Below, one piece after another: positions 1-10,800 of a stretch of DNA of 11,080 nucleotides. The translations under genes and the position numbers were made by a program. Each line of letters begins with the position of its first letter. Within the stretch, counting starts at the first letter, position 1. The notes beneath the pieces are model-generated. The model worked only from the letters and a program-made list of their open reading frames with translations. It was not told where the DNA came from and did not search any database. The DNA comes from Acanthamoeba lenticulata (lineage: Eukaryota; Discosea; Longamoebia; Acanthamoebidae), in contig NAVB01001279.1 in the NCBI GenBank assembly GCA_002179805.1, positions 1-11,080 on the forward strand. Reading direction: 5' to 3'.

Positions 1-142
1 TGATTCAAGTCCCCCCCCCCCAATCTCCCGAATAAAGGCGCACATTGGGGGGAAGAGGAGAGGAGAGGAGAGGGGGGGGAACGAGAGGAGGAATGCAAGG
101 AAGAGAAGAGAAGAGAAGAGAAGAGCATTCAGTGGGGCGCAC
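1..142. repeat. Purine-rich GAGAG/AAGAG low-complexity tract in an intron
   Basis: This stretch follows a donor-like GTGCGC (minus strand, 142 downward) of the SGT gene. It holds GGAGA and AGAGA tandem units at about 47-125 plus a C-run at 10-22. On the transcribed strand this is pyrimidine-rich, which fits intronic sequence. No exon of the SGT C-terminal region is recognisable here, so the next exon probably lies beyond position 1. Confidence 0.6.
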
Positions 143-1703
143 CGGCGTTGTCGGGATCGATGGCGAGGACCTTCTGGTAGCCCTGCTCCATGGCCTCGGC
201 GTACTTGCCCAGCGAGAACAAAGAGAAGCTGCACCAGCCACTCGCGTGAGAGGGCCCAAGGAAAGAGAGGAGAGGGGGGGGGGGAAGAAGAAGAGAAGAA
301 GAAAAACTCTTGCAGAAGAGGGCGCGCGCGATTGAAGTAGGGGCGAGGGGGGGGGGCGGTCGTGGACGGCGCACCCGAGGCGTGAGTAGGCCTTGAGATA
401 CTTAGGGTCGAGCTCGATGGCACGCTTGCAATCGGCGATCGCGCTCTCGTGCTGCTGCAGGGTGCTGTGCGCAGCGGCTCTGTATGGCGACCACCCAACA
501 AACAAACAAACAAACAAGCAAGCAAGCAAGCAAGCAAACGCACACGGTGGTCGTGTGCATCGGTCGCGGGATCAACACCAGAGAGGCACAGAGAAAGAGA
601 ACGAGAGAGAGAGAGAATGGAAAAAGAGAAAAAGAAAGAAGGAGGGTCGAGCGGTCGGGCACCTGTTGCCATAGTAGACAGCGTTGTTGGGATTGAAGGA
701 AATGGCCTTGTTGTAGAGCTCGATCGCTTCAGCCGGTTGGCCAGAGGACAGCTTCTCATTGCCTGGCCTCAGAGGGACGACGTTTCACCAAGACGGAGCA
801 CAGCAACAGCAATAACAACGTTCACGCCACCACCACATCAGGCCGCGGAGCGAGAGGAACATGTGGAAACGGCGAGGACGCGATTGGAGGGAAGAGGCAG
901 AGAGGCAGAGGGGAAGGAGATCGAGGAACGCGTGGGCGGAGACGCACCGAGGGCCTTGAATTTCTCGGCCTCCTGCTGCGGATCAACGGCGGGCGAATAC
1001 TGGCTCAGGAACCGCTGCTTGGCCAGGTTGTACCGCTCCTGATATTCTGCACGACGTGCCACGGCCCAACCACAGCGCGAACTCAAGTCTCAGGCGCAGG
1101 AGCTCGTGCGCTGTTGCGCCTGGCAGCCTCAGCTCACGTACCGTCGGTGCCCTTGGCCAGCCCGGCAAAGAAGTTCTTGCCCTCCAGCACGCTGAGGAAG
1201 GTCTGGAACTTGCCCTCGAGCTCCTTCGGCACCTCCTGTCCGCCACCGCCTTGGCCCCCAAAGCCCGCCCGAAAGTCAGCACACGCGCGCATGTGGCCCT
1301 CCGCGCAACGCAGAAGGCAGCTTCGTACTGGGCTTGGGCGGCTCGGCCGGAGGTGCTTGCTGCTGCTGCTGTTGCTGCTGTTGTTGCTGCTGACGAGGGT
1401 GAGCCCATGCTGCCGAGTGAGTGTGGGAATGTAAATGCAGGCGTTTACCTGCTGTGCCAGATGAAGAAGTCCGAAGTTGTAAATGTCGGTCAGCTGGAAA
1501 GGCACCGCGTACTGCGCTTGATGCTCCGCATTTGTGGGATCGACACCAAATGCAGAGGAGATGCATTGGACGGCCACCTCCAGTCCTTCCTTGTCCAGAC
1601 CGGCAGGTGCCGCATCGCCCGCTTGGGTCAAGCCAGTCAGATACTGGAGGATAGAAAATACCACACGCTTGTGCATCAAGTCAAGATCCTTAGGGGCTTC
1701 CAT
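143..1703 (-). CDS. SGT/SGTA-type TPR co-chaperone (5' seven exons; gene continues past the left edge)
   Basis: Likely cytosolic small glutamine-rich TPR co-chaperone (SGTA/Sgt2), which hands tail-anchored proteins to the GET pathway and docks Hsp70/Hsp90. Exons on the minus strand: 1703-1449, 1389-1329, 1249-1142, 1046-948, 762-663, 479-375, 228-143. All phases join, giving 271 codons. Residues 1-85 resemble the SGTA N-terminal dimerisation domain (VAVQCISSAFGVDP). A run of 11 glutamines and a Pro-rich linker follow. Residues about 142-271 carry three TPRs. The dicarboxylate clamp is visible: Lys-x3-Asn in FKALGN, Asn in YYGNR, and Lys-x3-Arg in KAYSR, so binding of EEVD tails is expected. 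The start is the first ATG, 123 nt after the stop of the upstream antiporter gene. The boundaries of the Gln exon (1390 and 1329/1249) are the least certain: the 1250 acceptor is AAG. If the last donor (142) is not used, the frame stops at 129-131, too early for the family. The C-terminal part is outside the window. Confidence 0.85.
229..374 (-). other. Intron of the SGT-like gene between TPR2 and TPR3
   Basis: Donor GTGCGC at 374 and acceptor GCAG at 230-229, 146 nt. It is purine-rich on the plus strand with a G-run near 277-286. Removing it joins the TPR2 end (SRLG) to FSLFSLGKYAEAM with the phase kept (GG+C gives Gly). Confidence 0.8.
495..539. repeat. Tetranucleotide microsatellite (ACAA)n then (GCAA)n
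   Basis: About 40 nt of AACA units changing to AGCA units, inside the SGT-gene intron (480-662) just after its acceptor side. On the coding (minus) strand it reads TTTG/TTGC, so it may act as part of a long polypyrimidine-like tract upstream of the acceptor at 481-480. A similar ACAA run lies in an intron of the S1P lyase gene at 4720-4740. Confidence 0.9.
575..652. repeat. AG-rich low-complexity tract in the same SGT-gene intron
   Basis: Repeated GAGA/GAAA units (for example GAGAGAGAGAGAG at about 604-617, then AAAAAGAGAAAAAG) lie in the 183-nt intron 480-662. The intron uses donor GTGCCC (662) and acceptor ACAG (481-480). The tract has no coding potential of its own. Confidence 0.75.
1357..1392 (-). 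repeat. CAG/CAA trinucleotide run encoding polyglutamine
   Basis: Twelve CAG/CAA codons in a row on the minus strand. The first CAG (1392-1390) supplies the proposed acceptor, so 11 Gln remain in the protein. The run sits between the SGT dimerisation domain and the TPR region. The mix of CAG and CAA, and the fit to exon phase, favour translation as Gln. The other two frames would give Ser/Asn or Ala/Thr runs. Confidence 0.7.
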
Positions 1704-1825
1704 TTGTGCTCAATCTCTCGCGAGTTGCGAATCTCAGTCGTTTGTCCTGCAGGCCGAGTGCTGACGTGGCCAATTTTCCCTATTTTTTTTATTTTATTTT
1801 TAACGAGGACCATGTTCGGATGTTT
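1704..1825 (-). promoter_or_regulatory. Compact spacer: antiporter 3' end/polyadenylation signals and SGT promoter
   Basis: Only 122 nt separate the antiporter stop from the SGT-like start, both on the minus strand. The AT-rich part (1781-1802) reads on the minus strand as two AATAAA hexamers (1798-1793 and 1793-1788), 28-38 nt after the stop, suited to polyadenylation of the antiporter mRNA. The remaining roughly 80 nt must hold the SGT promoter and 5' UTR. No clear TATA box is seen. Confidence 0.6.
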
Positions 1826-3424
1826 TCAACTGGCAACAATCTGCTGCAGCTCCTCTTCGGCGGCACTGCCGTTCAAGAAGTACTGTACCAGTCCGCACAC
1901 GACGAAGAGCGCAAAGAGGGCAGCACCGTGGCGATGCGTCTGGTGCTGGAAACCAAACCCAATGGCTGCCGCAGCGAAGGCGCAGACCGAGATCAGGCAG
2001 AGGCTGATGGTGTAGTTGGGCCCCTCCCACGCAAACCCTTTCTGCACACCATAGAAGCAAAAGAGCTGTTTTATCCGACCCCCACCAACACCACCACCAC
2101 CAAACACGTCACGCCAGCCGGGCTCTGTCGCGTCAGCAAGGGCCGGGCAGGCACTTCTGCTAGCAAAGAGGGACGGGCGCGGTACCGCGCATAGAAGGGT
2201 AGTCTTGGAGACCGTGCCGCCGACGAGGTTGCTAAAGGCAACATTGATGCTCTGTGGGTGACCCTTGCGCGAGAGCGAAATGCTCTCCAAAATCTCGGGC
2301 GCCTCCGAGGCGATCGGGGCCAGGAAGAAGGCCAACAGGGTCGGGCTCACCTGCGCAGGTGCGCGTTGAGCTTCAGTACGGCAAGAGAAGAAACGAGGTA
2401 TAGGACACGAGGTGCTGCGAACGAACCTGCAGGGCGGAGGCGGTCATGACGACCGCCTGGATGAAGGGGTTGGAGAAGAGGAAGATCATGACGCCGCCCA
2501 CGATCAGGTAGATGACACCCTTGGTAGTGGACTCTTCTTCCTCTTCGTCTTCCTCGACTGTTACGCCCAGGCGCGGCCAATGCAGCGGCGGAGGGAGGGA
2601 AGGACGCGCGGAGTCAGTCAGAGTGAAAGACACACAACAACGCAACAGCGACAAAAACGACGGAAACACAGAAATAATGCGGGGCGTGATGGGTATGGGA
2701 AGGGGGCGGAGGGGAATCAATCAGAAAGAGCGAAGCGCACCGACAGCTTCAATGTCTTCGACTTTGTCCTCTTCGGGGCGCGAGGGCTCGCCCTTCTGCA
2801 GCGAGTAGATGAGGAAGCTCAGGTAGCACAGGACGCCCAGCACGCCGCTGAAGAGGTTGAAGCCCAGAATCATGATCGACACCGGGACCAGCACGGACGC
2901 CCCGAGGATGTAGCACTGCTGCTTCACCTGCGACCCCGAGTACGCACGCACACACGCACGGCCAGGGGAGCCACTGATGAGCACACACGCACACAGATCG
3001 TGGAGCAACATGAAGAAGAAAGGAGGAGAAGCAAGTACCGACTGCTGCAGGAACACTTTGCCCGACTTGCGGGCTCGTGCGCCGATCCACAAGCACGCTC
3101 CGAGCGCAATTGTGCACACCACTGCTCCCGTTCTCATGAGAAACCCACACAGAAGACCGCGGAGCTGTGGAGAGGCGAGAGAGCACCTATGGAACTGCCA
3201 GAGACAGCCCCTACCGCAAATCGGGGGTTGTCGCTCTCGAGCGCAGTGATGAAGAAGATGGTCTCGGGAGCGGTGTTGAGCCAAGCGATGACAAGTCCAC
3301 CAACGATCGAGGCATCGTACTTCTTACCCAAAATCTCACCGCCCTCCCCCACACACCACGACGCCACAACGAGGAGTGCGAACGTAGTCACCCCCACGAA
3401 TATCGTGTAAAAATCGGGCAGCAT
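1826..3424 (-). CDS. Ca2+/cation antiporter (sodium/calcium exchanger family membrane protein)
   Basis: Membrane protein of the CaCA superfamily, expected to move Ca2+ or another cation against Na+, K+ or H+. Six exons: 3424-3187, 3121-3039, 2927-2741, 2557-2427, 2350-2186, 2065-1826. They sum to 347 codons plus stop with all phases matching. About ten hydrophobic segments are visible. The alpha-1 repeat (residues about 35-53) reads IAWLNTAPETIFFITAL and the alpha-2 repeat reads FFLAPIASEAPEILES; both keep the Pro-Glu with the transport glutamate. A short acidic cytosolic loop (VEEDEEEEE) lies between the halves, much shorter than in animal NCX, and no Calx-beta domain is seen. It is not CAX-type, because the GNxxE motifs are absent. 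The downstream helix of the alpha-2 region reads GGTVSK, where GSNxFD is usual. The start is the first ATG after an in-frame stop upstream. Substrate and membrane (plasma, vacuole) cannot be read from the sequence. Confidence 0.85.
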
Positions 3425-3619
3425 CGAGGTGAGGGCTGTTGGCTCGCGGCCGTTGACTCTGATGGGCGGTGGGGAATTCGGATTGAACAAAAAACCACCA
3501 CGTAGACAAAAGAAAAGTGGTTAAATTCGAAAATAAAACACCTCAATAACCTGCAACTCCGGATGAACCGGTCACACCAAGCTTGTTTTTAGTATTAATA
3601 TTGTTGAGCTGCGCACGCC
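3425..3619. promoter_or_regulatory. Divergent 195-nt upstream region shared by antiporter and S1P lyase genes
   Basis: The two start codons (3424 minus and 3620 plus) face away from each other, so this segment must contain both 5' UTRs and promoters. It is more AT-rich than its surroundings, with AT clusters at about 3483-3540 and a palindrome TATTAATA at 3593-3600, 20 nt before the lyase ATG. A short inverted repeat, AACCAC/GTGGTT, occurs at about 3493-3525. No element can be assigned with confidence. Confidence 0.5.
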
Positions 3620-6055
3620 ATGGACTTGCTTCTCGTGGAGCACTGCATAGTGGCTGGCCTTATCGCCTGGCTTCTCCACAAGGCCTTCGCCCTAGGCTTC
3701 AAGGGTATTATTCACTGAGCTTTCTTTTTAACACCTTGTGGTTTCACCCACTGAAGCACGAACGGGCAACGAGTGCAGGGATCAAGGACGCAGTCGTGGT
3801 GGGCGTCATCCAGGGCCTTTCGGTGGTGCCTGGCGTCAAGGGCAAGATCGAAGAAGAGAACAAAAAGATAGTCGGCAAAATTGAGGACATGGTCAGGAAC
3901 AAGGCGCTAGAAGAGCTGGGCCAAGAGCGAGGCCTCAAGTTCTCGCGCATTCCCGCCAAGGGGCTTGAAACTGGCGCACTGCTCGGCCATGCGTGATATG
4001 CGTGGCCCCAACATTGAGGAAGCATATATTGCCGGCAAGGTACCTGACCTATCCACCTTCATTCGCACTCACCCCCCCCCCCTCCCTCTTCCGCAACTCG
4101 CCCGAGCCTGACCGGCTGAGTCCGCAGGGCTTTGGTGGCATCTACACCGACCTGAGGGAGCATGAAGAAACACAGCACCAGGTGTTTGGCCTCTTCGCGG
4201 ACAGCAACGCTCTCTACCCGGACCTCTTCCCCGCCCTCCGCAAATTCGAGGCCGAAGTCGTGCGCATGGCCTGTACCATGCTCTCGGGTGACGACAAGGT
4301 GGGGTGACGTGCACGCCTCCCGCAGCCCCCGATCTAGCAGATGCTGACTCTGCAGAGCCCAGACCTGTGGCACCATGACTTCCGGAGGAACCGAGAGCAT
4401 CCTGATGGCTGTCAAGACCTACCGCGAAAGGGCTCGCCAGACCAACCCCTCCATCAAGCCTCAAATGTACAGTTCCTGGCGCCCAACTCACATTTCATCC
4501 CCTGTTGACGATTTGCGCCCAACACAACAGGATTGTTCCCGTGTCCGCTCATGCTGCATTTGCCAAGGCCGCACACTACTTTGACGTGGAGCTGGTGGTG
4601 GTGCCCGTCAATGAAAACACCATGGAGGTGGACCTCGATGCTGTTCAGAAGGCCGTCAACCCAAATGTGATCATGGTGCGGAGCCATCTATCCGTCGACC
4701 AAGCTTTGGTGGGAGAGCGAACAAACAAACAAACAAACAACCAAATGCGTGGACAGATTGTTGGGTCAGCGCCAGGCTACCCCCATGGGGTGATTGACGA
4801 CATTGAGGGACTGAGCAAAATCGCCCTGCAACACTCGGTGCCTCTTCACGTGGACGGCTGTTTGGGTGGATTCTTGCTGCCATGGCTCCGCAGACTCGGT
4901 ACACCGGTGAGGGAGGATGTCGTGTTGGAGGTGAGGTGCCTTACCATAGTGGTGATGGCTTGCCGCGTGGAATCACTGCAGGTCACATCACCAAGAGATT
5001 CGATTTTGAAGTGCCCGGGGTGACGTCCATCTCTTGCGACATTCACAAATACGGCTACAGTGCCAAGGTGGAGTGCACCTCGCTTCGCCCGTTGCCCTCC
5101 TCCCTGTTGGTGCATTAACGAGAAATTGGGGGGGGGGCTGTCCCATGTGGCACCAGGGCGCATCGGTGATCTGCTATCGGAACAGGGAGCTCCTTCACAA
5201 CCAGTTTTTCACATACACGGAGTGGTCGGGAGGCCTTTACTGCTCCCCGTCAGCAGCTGGTAGCCGGCCAGGCGGTCTCAGTACGGACGATGCTTTCTTC
5301 TTCTTCTTCTCTCTCTCTCTCTCCCCCCTCCCCCCAATCGGATCCCATCAAGTAACTGCCCCGATCCATCACCTCAGTCGCCACGGCATGGGCAGCTTTG
5401 GTGGGCCTGGGTGAAGAGGGTTATCTCAAGGCGGCTCAAACCATTCAAGAAACCTTTGACGTGCTGGTTCAAGGGTGCGCTTTCGTTTTATTTTATTATT
5501 TTATTTATCGTGTATCTTGTTTTTCGCCAATAATTCACTTCGTCATGCTGCCACAGGATCAAGGCCATACCCGACATTGAACTCGTGGGCACACCCGAGG
5601 CGTGCGCCATCGCCTTTGGCTCGACGAAAATGGATATCTTCAAGGTGGCGGACGCCATGCGCCAGCGGGGGTGGAACAACATCGCCTGCATGCAGAAGCC
5701 TTCATGCCTTCACATTCCGGTCGCCATGCGCGAGAGCTTCAACAGGTAGATAGAGATAGAGGTAGTGAGAGAGAGAGAGAGAGAGGCAGAGACGGAGACA
5801 GAGATATATGCACCTGCGAGTGTGCGCGCCAAGAAAAAGGGTCAGGCGCGGGTACTCACACCACGTGACGTGACGCCCGCGTGCAGGGACGGGTTTCTTG
5901 CTGACTTGGCGGATGCCGTTGAGGAGGTGCGCTGTCACCCGGACCGCTTCAAGGACGGGATGGCACCAATCTACGGAATGGCAGCGACCATGCCGGATCG
6001 TAGCCTCGTTTCGCAGCTACTGACCAGCTACACAGAGGCGCTACTCAAGGTGTAA
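3620..6055 (+). CDS. Sphingosine-1-phosphate lyase (complete, with one frame break near 3990)
   Basis: PLP-dependent lyase that cleaves phosphorylated sphingoid bases to a fatty aldehyde and phosphoethanolamine at the ER, the last step of sphingolipid breakdown. Exons: 3620-3704, 3779-4039, 4128-4298, 4363-4466, 4531-4675, 4757-4898, 4982-5067, 5157-5280, 5378-5474, 5557-5745, 5887-6055; about 523 residues, normal for the family. An N-terminal hydrophobic segment (about residues 3-26) would anchor it in the ER. Conserved blocks: CGTMTSGGTESILMA, SAHAAFAKAAHYF, PHGVID, PLHVDGCLGGF, VTSISCDIHKYGY (the Lys at about 325, codon 5047-5049, is the Schiff-base lysine), GSRPGG, and a C-terminal APIYGMA. 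Introns are 64-141 nt, all GT..AG. The junction 4898/4982 has alternatives (donors at 4907 and 4931 with an acceptor at 4995), but the chosen pair fits phase, acceptor quality and family length best. The summed exons exceed a multiple of three by one, because of the frame break in exon 2. Confidence 0.92.
3983..3996 (+). other. Frame break in S1P lyase exon 2
   Basis: Upstream, the frame reads IPAKGLETGALLG and then runs into a TGA at 3994-3996. The next conserved segment, MRDMRGPNIEEAYIAGK, is in the +1 frame starting at ATG 3991. Both halves align with the family without a gap, and no GT..AG pair here restores the frame. So one base is extra, or two are missing, at about 3988-3990. The cause could be a sequencing/assembly error, a disrupted allele or an mRNA-level correction. 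Confidence 0.8.
4720..4740. repeat. (ACAA)n microsatellite in S1P lyase intron
   Basis: About five ACAA units in the 81-nt intron 4676-4756, which joins NVIM to IVGSAPGYPHG. It is the same unit as the SGT-gene intron repeat at 495-539. Confidence 0.9.
5294..5336. repeat. (TTC)n-(TC)n-C polypyrimidine tract in S1P lyase intron
   Basis: TTC repeats pass into CT repeats and then C-runs inside the 97-nt intron 5281-5377 (donor GTACGG, acceptor CTCAG). The tract lies near the donor side rather than next to the acceptor. Confidence 0.85.
5484..5506. repeat. AT-rich TTTTA repeat in S1P lyase intron
   Basis: TTTTATTTTATTATTTTATT lies in the 82-nt intron 5475-5556 (donor GTGCGC, acceptor CACAG). It stands out against the GC-rich exons on both sides. 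Confidence 0.8.
5766..5786. repeat. (GA)n dinucleotide repeat in the last S1P lyase intron
   Basis: About ten GA units inside intron 5746-5886 (donor GTAGAT, acceptor TGCAG). At 141 nt this is the longest intron of the gene, and purine-rich repeats make up much of the extra length. Confidence 0.9.
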
Positions 6056-6408
6056 CGCGCTGCTGCACACGCGAAATCGGAATCGAATGTGGGACCTACC
6101 ATAAAATGAATTGCCGAAAAGCGTAACGCGTGGCCGAAAAAGGGATACTAAAACGCCTTCCAGCGATTGGGGCTGTGGGGGCGGGACACACGCGGGGGGA
6201 ACTTGCTCCGTACAAGGACGGCGATCCAGCGCAGGCGCAGGGCAAATCGATCGAGTGTTTGTGAGGCTGTGTGGGGTATTGCTAAGAAGCCAAGCAGAGT
6301 TCTTACCTCTTCAGAGGACGATTGTTCTCTTCATCTCGCCCGCCCCTCTCCAAATCGAGAGAGGCTCGTGGAGGGAAAGGAGACGACCACCCCGCAGACA
6401 GGGGCAAG
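6056..6408 (+). promoter_or_regulatory. Intergenic region: S1P lyase 3' end and Galpha promoter/5' UTR
   Basis: This 353-nt gap between two plus-strand genes has no family-like reading frame. An ATAAAA-type sequence at about 6101-6106, some 45 nt after the lyase stop, may serve polyadenylation. The 6300-6408 part, rich in CTCTTC and then GAGGGAAAGGAG, is probably the 5' UTR of the Galpha gene. No clear TATA box is seen. Confidence 0.4.
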
Positions 6409-7882
6409 ATGGGAAATATGTGTGGAGGGGGCTTGACCCCCGACGAGGTGTCCGCTAAACAGGCCTCGAAGCAGATCGACAAGGAGCTCACCAAAACCAA
6501 GCAAGCTGAAAAAAAGGAAGTCAAGCTCCTTCTTCTTGGTATGTGTATCTTTCTCCCTTCATGCATTTTCTTTGTACCACCAACCACCGACACCTACAAC
6601 CGCAATCAGGCGCTGGTGACTCGGGCAAGTCCACGGTCGCCAAGCAGATGCAGATCATTCACTTGGATGGTTTCTCCCACGATGAACTAGTGCAACAAAA
6701 GCCGCTGGTCTTCTTCAACATCGTCGACTCGTCCCAAAAGCTGCTCAGGGCCGCAAAAAATATGGGCATCGACCTCGAAGAACTCAGCGAGGTGTGCTCC
6801 TTCCCTTACCGCCGGCGGTAGATGAGCAATCGCCTCACCCTCTCCCTTGGCCAACAGGAGGACGCCGAGTACATGTTGTCCATCAACTTGATCGAGGACA
6901 TCGTTATGCAAGGCAGGACTGCTGAAGTGGCCAAAGCTATTTGGAACGATCCAGGTATTCAGAAGACCTACGACCGTTCCTCGGAGTTTCAGCTCAACGA
7001 CACCGCTCAGTAGTACTGTTTTCTCCCCCATATCTCTCCACCTGAAGTGGCCCACTGGCTTACTCGGGATGGGGCCGCGGCGATAGCTTCTTTGAGAACA
7101 TTGAGCGGATTGCAGAGCCCGACTACTTGCCGGACAACAGCGATATGTTGCGTCTGAGGAAGAAGACAACAGGCGTGCTGGAGACCACGTTCGAAACGCA
7201 GGGTCTGCGCTTCCAGTACGTCAACCGTCTCCGCCTGGGTTGCTCTTGCTGGGTGCTAATCTCAATTTTGTGACCCGCGCGCAGACTGGTGGACGTGGGC
7301 GGTCAGCGAAATGAAAGGAAAAAGTGGATTCACTGCTTCGAGAAAGTGACCGCGATTGTGTTCGTGGTTTCGCTCAACGAATATGACCAAAAGGTACGCA
7401 CCGTTTCTGGCTCCACACTGCCTGACCATCTGCGGGTGACGCTCACAGCTGGAGGATGACGAGTCTGTGAACCGCATGCACGAGTCCTTGACGCTCTTTG
7501 GCGACATCATTAACAACCGGTGGTTCCAAAACACCGCCATCATCCTGTTCCTGAACAAGAAGGATTTGTTCAAGAACAAGATTGCCAAGACGGACCTCAG
7601 AGTTTGTTTCCCAGAATACAAGGTATGGCGACCTTTCGCATCAGCACGATTAGCCAGAAAATAAAACTCACAAATCATCTTGGTCATCACCAGGGCGGTA
7701 ACGACTACGACTCTGCAACAAAATACATTGAAAAGCAATTTTTGGCTAAGAACGGAGAGACGAGGACGAGACACATCTACACCCACATCACCTGCGCCAC
7801 GGACACGCAGAACGTAGATATGGTCTTCAAGGCTGTGATCGACATCTTCCTCTCTAAGCTCATCAATAATGTGGGCTTATAG
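6409..7882 (+). CDS. Heterotrimeric G-protein alpha subunit
   Basis: GTP-binding signalling subunit that couples 7-TM receptors to effectors at the plasma membrane. Exons: 6409-6538, 6610-6791, 6858-7012, 7087-7215, 7285-7393, 7449-7622, 7694-7882; 355 residues, normal for Galpha. The N-terminus MGNMCGGG offers Gly2 for myristoylation and Cys5 for palmitoylation. G1 P-loop: GAGDSGKST (usually GAGESGKST). The helical domain follows, ending [18 protein letters not shown]. Switch [10 protein letters not shown], keeping the catalytic Arg and the Mg-binding Thr. G3/switch [19 protein letters not shown], keeping the catalytic Gln. G4: FLNKKD. G5: TCATDT. The C-terminus is INNVGL, without the Cys at -4 that pertussis toxin modifies in Gi. 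A TAG stop is formed across the exon 3 donor (TA|GTACTG) and is removed by splicing. The ATG was chosen for its lipidation motif. The subfamily is unclear; it is closer to the Gi/fungal/amoebal type than to Gs. Confidence 0.
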
Positions 7883-10800
7883 TCCCTGGCTCTACCAGAG
7901 AACAACAGTTGGCTACGGGCGTTCAAGCGGCTGGGGTGGGTGCATTGGATACAGATGTAATATTAAAGTAAGTAGCATGATGCACGTCTCGGCACGATGA
8001 TGATCGCCACAACTGAGTCAGTCATCGACGACTGGAGCTTTTGGCTCTCCAAGGAAACACAGCCCCGTTGTCAGGGAGCGAACGATTGCTGCAAAAAGGA
8101 TGCCGTGGCCAGGCAACCATGGCGGTGGAAAACCGTTTTCCCCTTATCATTTCTTGCTTGTGTTGGGTGGGTTGGACACGAAAGGCCGCGGCTGAGTTAC
8201 AACCACCAACACACACCACGCAACTGGATGGAGAGGGGGGCTCTGGGAGGCGCGGGTTTACCACTTCCCGTCATCCAAACATCACCGGATGAATTGAGCC
8301 CGCGCACGCTGCGTAGCAGCTTGCGTAATAATCGATGGCTGGCGGCGCTAGGCAGCCAAACGCCGCCACCGCCGGCCTCGACCAAAACGGCAATGGCGGC
8401 ACAATCTCGATTCATTAAACGCCATAAGCGCAGCCTGAGTGATCCCGATTTGAAAGACATCAAAAAGAATGTGGACTCCCAACTCTCGGCATTCATCACG
8501 CTTGTGGCCAACGTCGAGGTGAAAAAGGAGATATTTGAACGGTCGAGGCAAAAGGAGGTCGAAGCTTCCAATGGGAGTGGAAACGGCAATGTTGTGGACA
8601 GCATCGGCTCCAGTGGGGGCGTGCGAACATCTGCCGGCAATGGACACGGGGGTTCCATTCTGCTCAAACTCAAAAGCATCGCAGAAACATTCGTCAACAC
8701 GCCTCCCGACGCGCTGCACTCTCGTGAGATCGTGCGACAAATCCAGAAGCTTCTGCTCAACGCGACCCAGTCCGCCACGTCCCTTGAAAGAGAGCTCATG
8801 ATCAAGCTTCTTTTCATCATTTCCACATGCTCTCGCCTGGAGGAGTACAAGGTCTCTCCCGTCTTCCTCCTTCCCGTCCGCCATTGCAGTGTCCTGCTCG
8901 CGCGCGCGCTTGCCTCTCAGTCACCCTTCCTCATCCCCCCTTTTTTTTCCCCATTTTCCCGCCATGGCGATACCCGCTCACCCATCCACTCACTGCGCGC
9001 GCACCTCTACCTCGTGTGACACAGGAATGTCTCGAAGATGACGATGTAGCGCCCGATTTGAGCGACGACAGCCTCAACGTGAGCTCCGAGTCAGAAGGCG
9101 AGGTGCTGTCCGGCACTTCATCCCCCGCCGTCAGCTCGCCCATCCCCATGCCGCAGCAGCCCGCTCGTGCCGCTCGTACGCGCAAGCCCGCCAGCCGACG
9201 GTACGCCGCCGCCACTCGCCCCTTCTTTTGGTGCTTTGCGGGTTTTTGTCGCGATGGGCAACAAATGTATGATCGCACACGTTATTCATGTGCGCACATT
9301 ACATGGTGGAGAGCAGGTTGTCGAGAAGTCTCGACGGAGCGTCGTTTGCAGCGATGCTGGAAGAGTACGCGTTGGCCGAACAGGAGTTCAGCGAGCTGAA
9401 TAGCCCCGACGTCAAGCCGAAGCGTCCCATGCGACGAGTCTACGCACCGACTGCCGGCCAAGTGGACCTTTCCACTTCGCCATCCAAGGTGCGCGCACCC
9501 CGACTTCCGCAGAGACAAGAGCCGCGCTGGGAGCTCCCAAACAAGTTAACACGCAGTGGGCGATCGCCATGGCGGGCGCTCCAGCAGGACGATGAAGACG
9601 GTGATGAGGAGGAAGCCGATGAAAAGGAAGAGGGCTCCGAGTTGGCGCGACGACGCCAAGCCGGGCTGACCCTCAACGACAAGTTCAACGAAACGACGAG
9701 CAGCGAGGAGCTCAAGCGCCAGTACGAGGAGAGGGAAATCGAGCGCGAGAAGGAGAAGTACCAGAAGAGAAGCAAGACCCGCACGACCGAGCGCAGTCCG
9801 CTGACCATCGCGCACAGCGCCGCTGTGGTCAGTAAGGACAGCACCGACAGCGCGCCCGAGAACGGCCCCAAGGTCAACCAGGAGGACGCCGCGGGGCTCG
9901 TGGTGTCGCCCGAGCCTCGGCGACCGACGCAGTCGAAGGGCTTCTCCTGGTTCAAGATGGCCATCCAGAAGGAGAAGGAGAAGTCCCGGGAGAAGTCCAA
10001 GGCGGCCAAGCAGCAGCCCGCTTCAGCCTCCTCCTCGCCAGGCAGCAGCAAGCGCGTCAAGAAGGACTCGTCGTCCAAGCTCCCCTCCCCCCTGATCAAG
10101 AAGCGCGCCAGCCCCGCGACGGCGCAGGCCGAGGCCCCGTCCGTCCCAAGCAACCTCCACCGGCAGCTCGAGGCTCACGAGCTCGAGCAGAAGAACACCA
10201 AGGGCCGCGACGCCGCCTCGGCAGCCAAGGAGCCTACCACCGACGGTGACCGCCCCAAGGCAGCGGCCGCGGCTACACCACAATCAGCGGATCTTGTGGG
10301 CGACGCACCGCCAGGGCGGGACAAGGACAAGGCGCCGGCATCGGCCGACAGCGGTCTTGTCGACCAGAGCCTGGGTCTGTCCTCGAGCAAGGACAAGAGC
10401 CTCACGCCTCCCTCGATCCCACCGCTTGCGCTCACCGCGCTCCGACGGTCGACCGGCCCGGCCTCGGCCGCGCCCACCGACACCGGCGACCCGTCGCTCT
10501 TTCAATCGGGCACCGTCAGCATCAGCATCACCGAGAGGCGGGCAGAGGCCATGCGCCAGATCATGCATGACCTCGAGGCCGCCGCCTCTAAGCGGCGCGA
10601 GAAGCAGGAGAAACAAGCCGTGGAGGCCGCTCTTCCGGATGACCCCACGCCCGCTTCGGCGGCGGCGACGCAGCCCGCGCCCACGACAATAGCAGCAGAA
10701 CCGAAGGAGCAACAGCAGCCAGCGCAACCGGCGGACGAGGCCCAGAAGCCGACGTCGCAAAGCGTGGCATCGCCGCATCGGTCGCCCTCGTTGACACCCT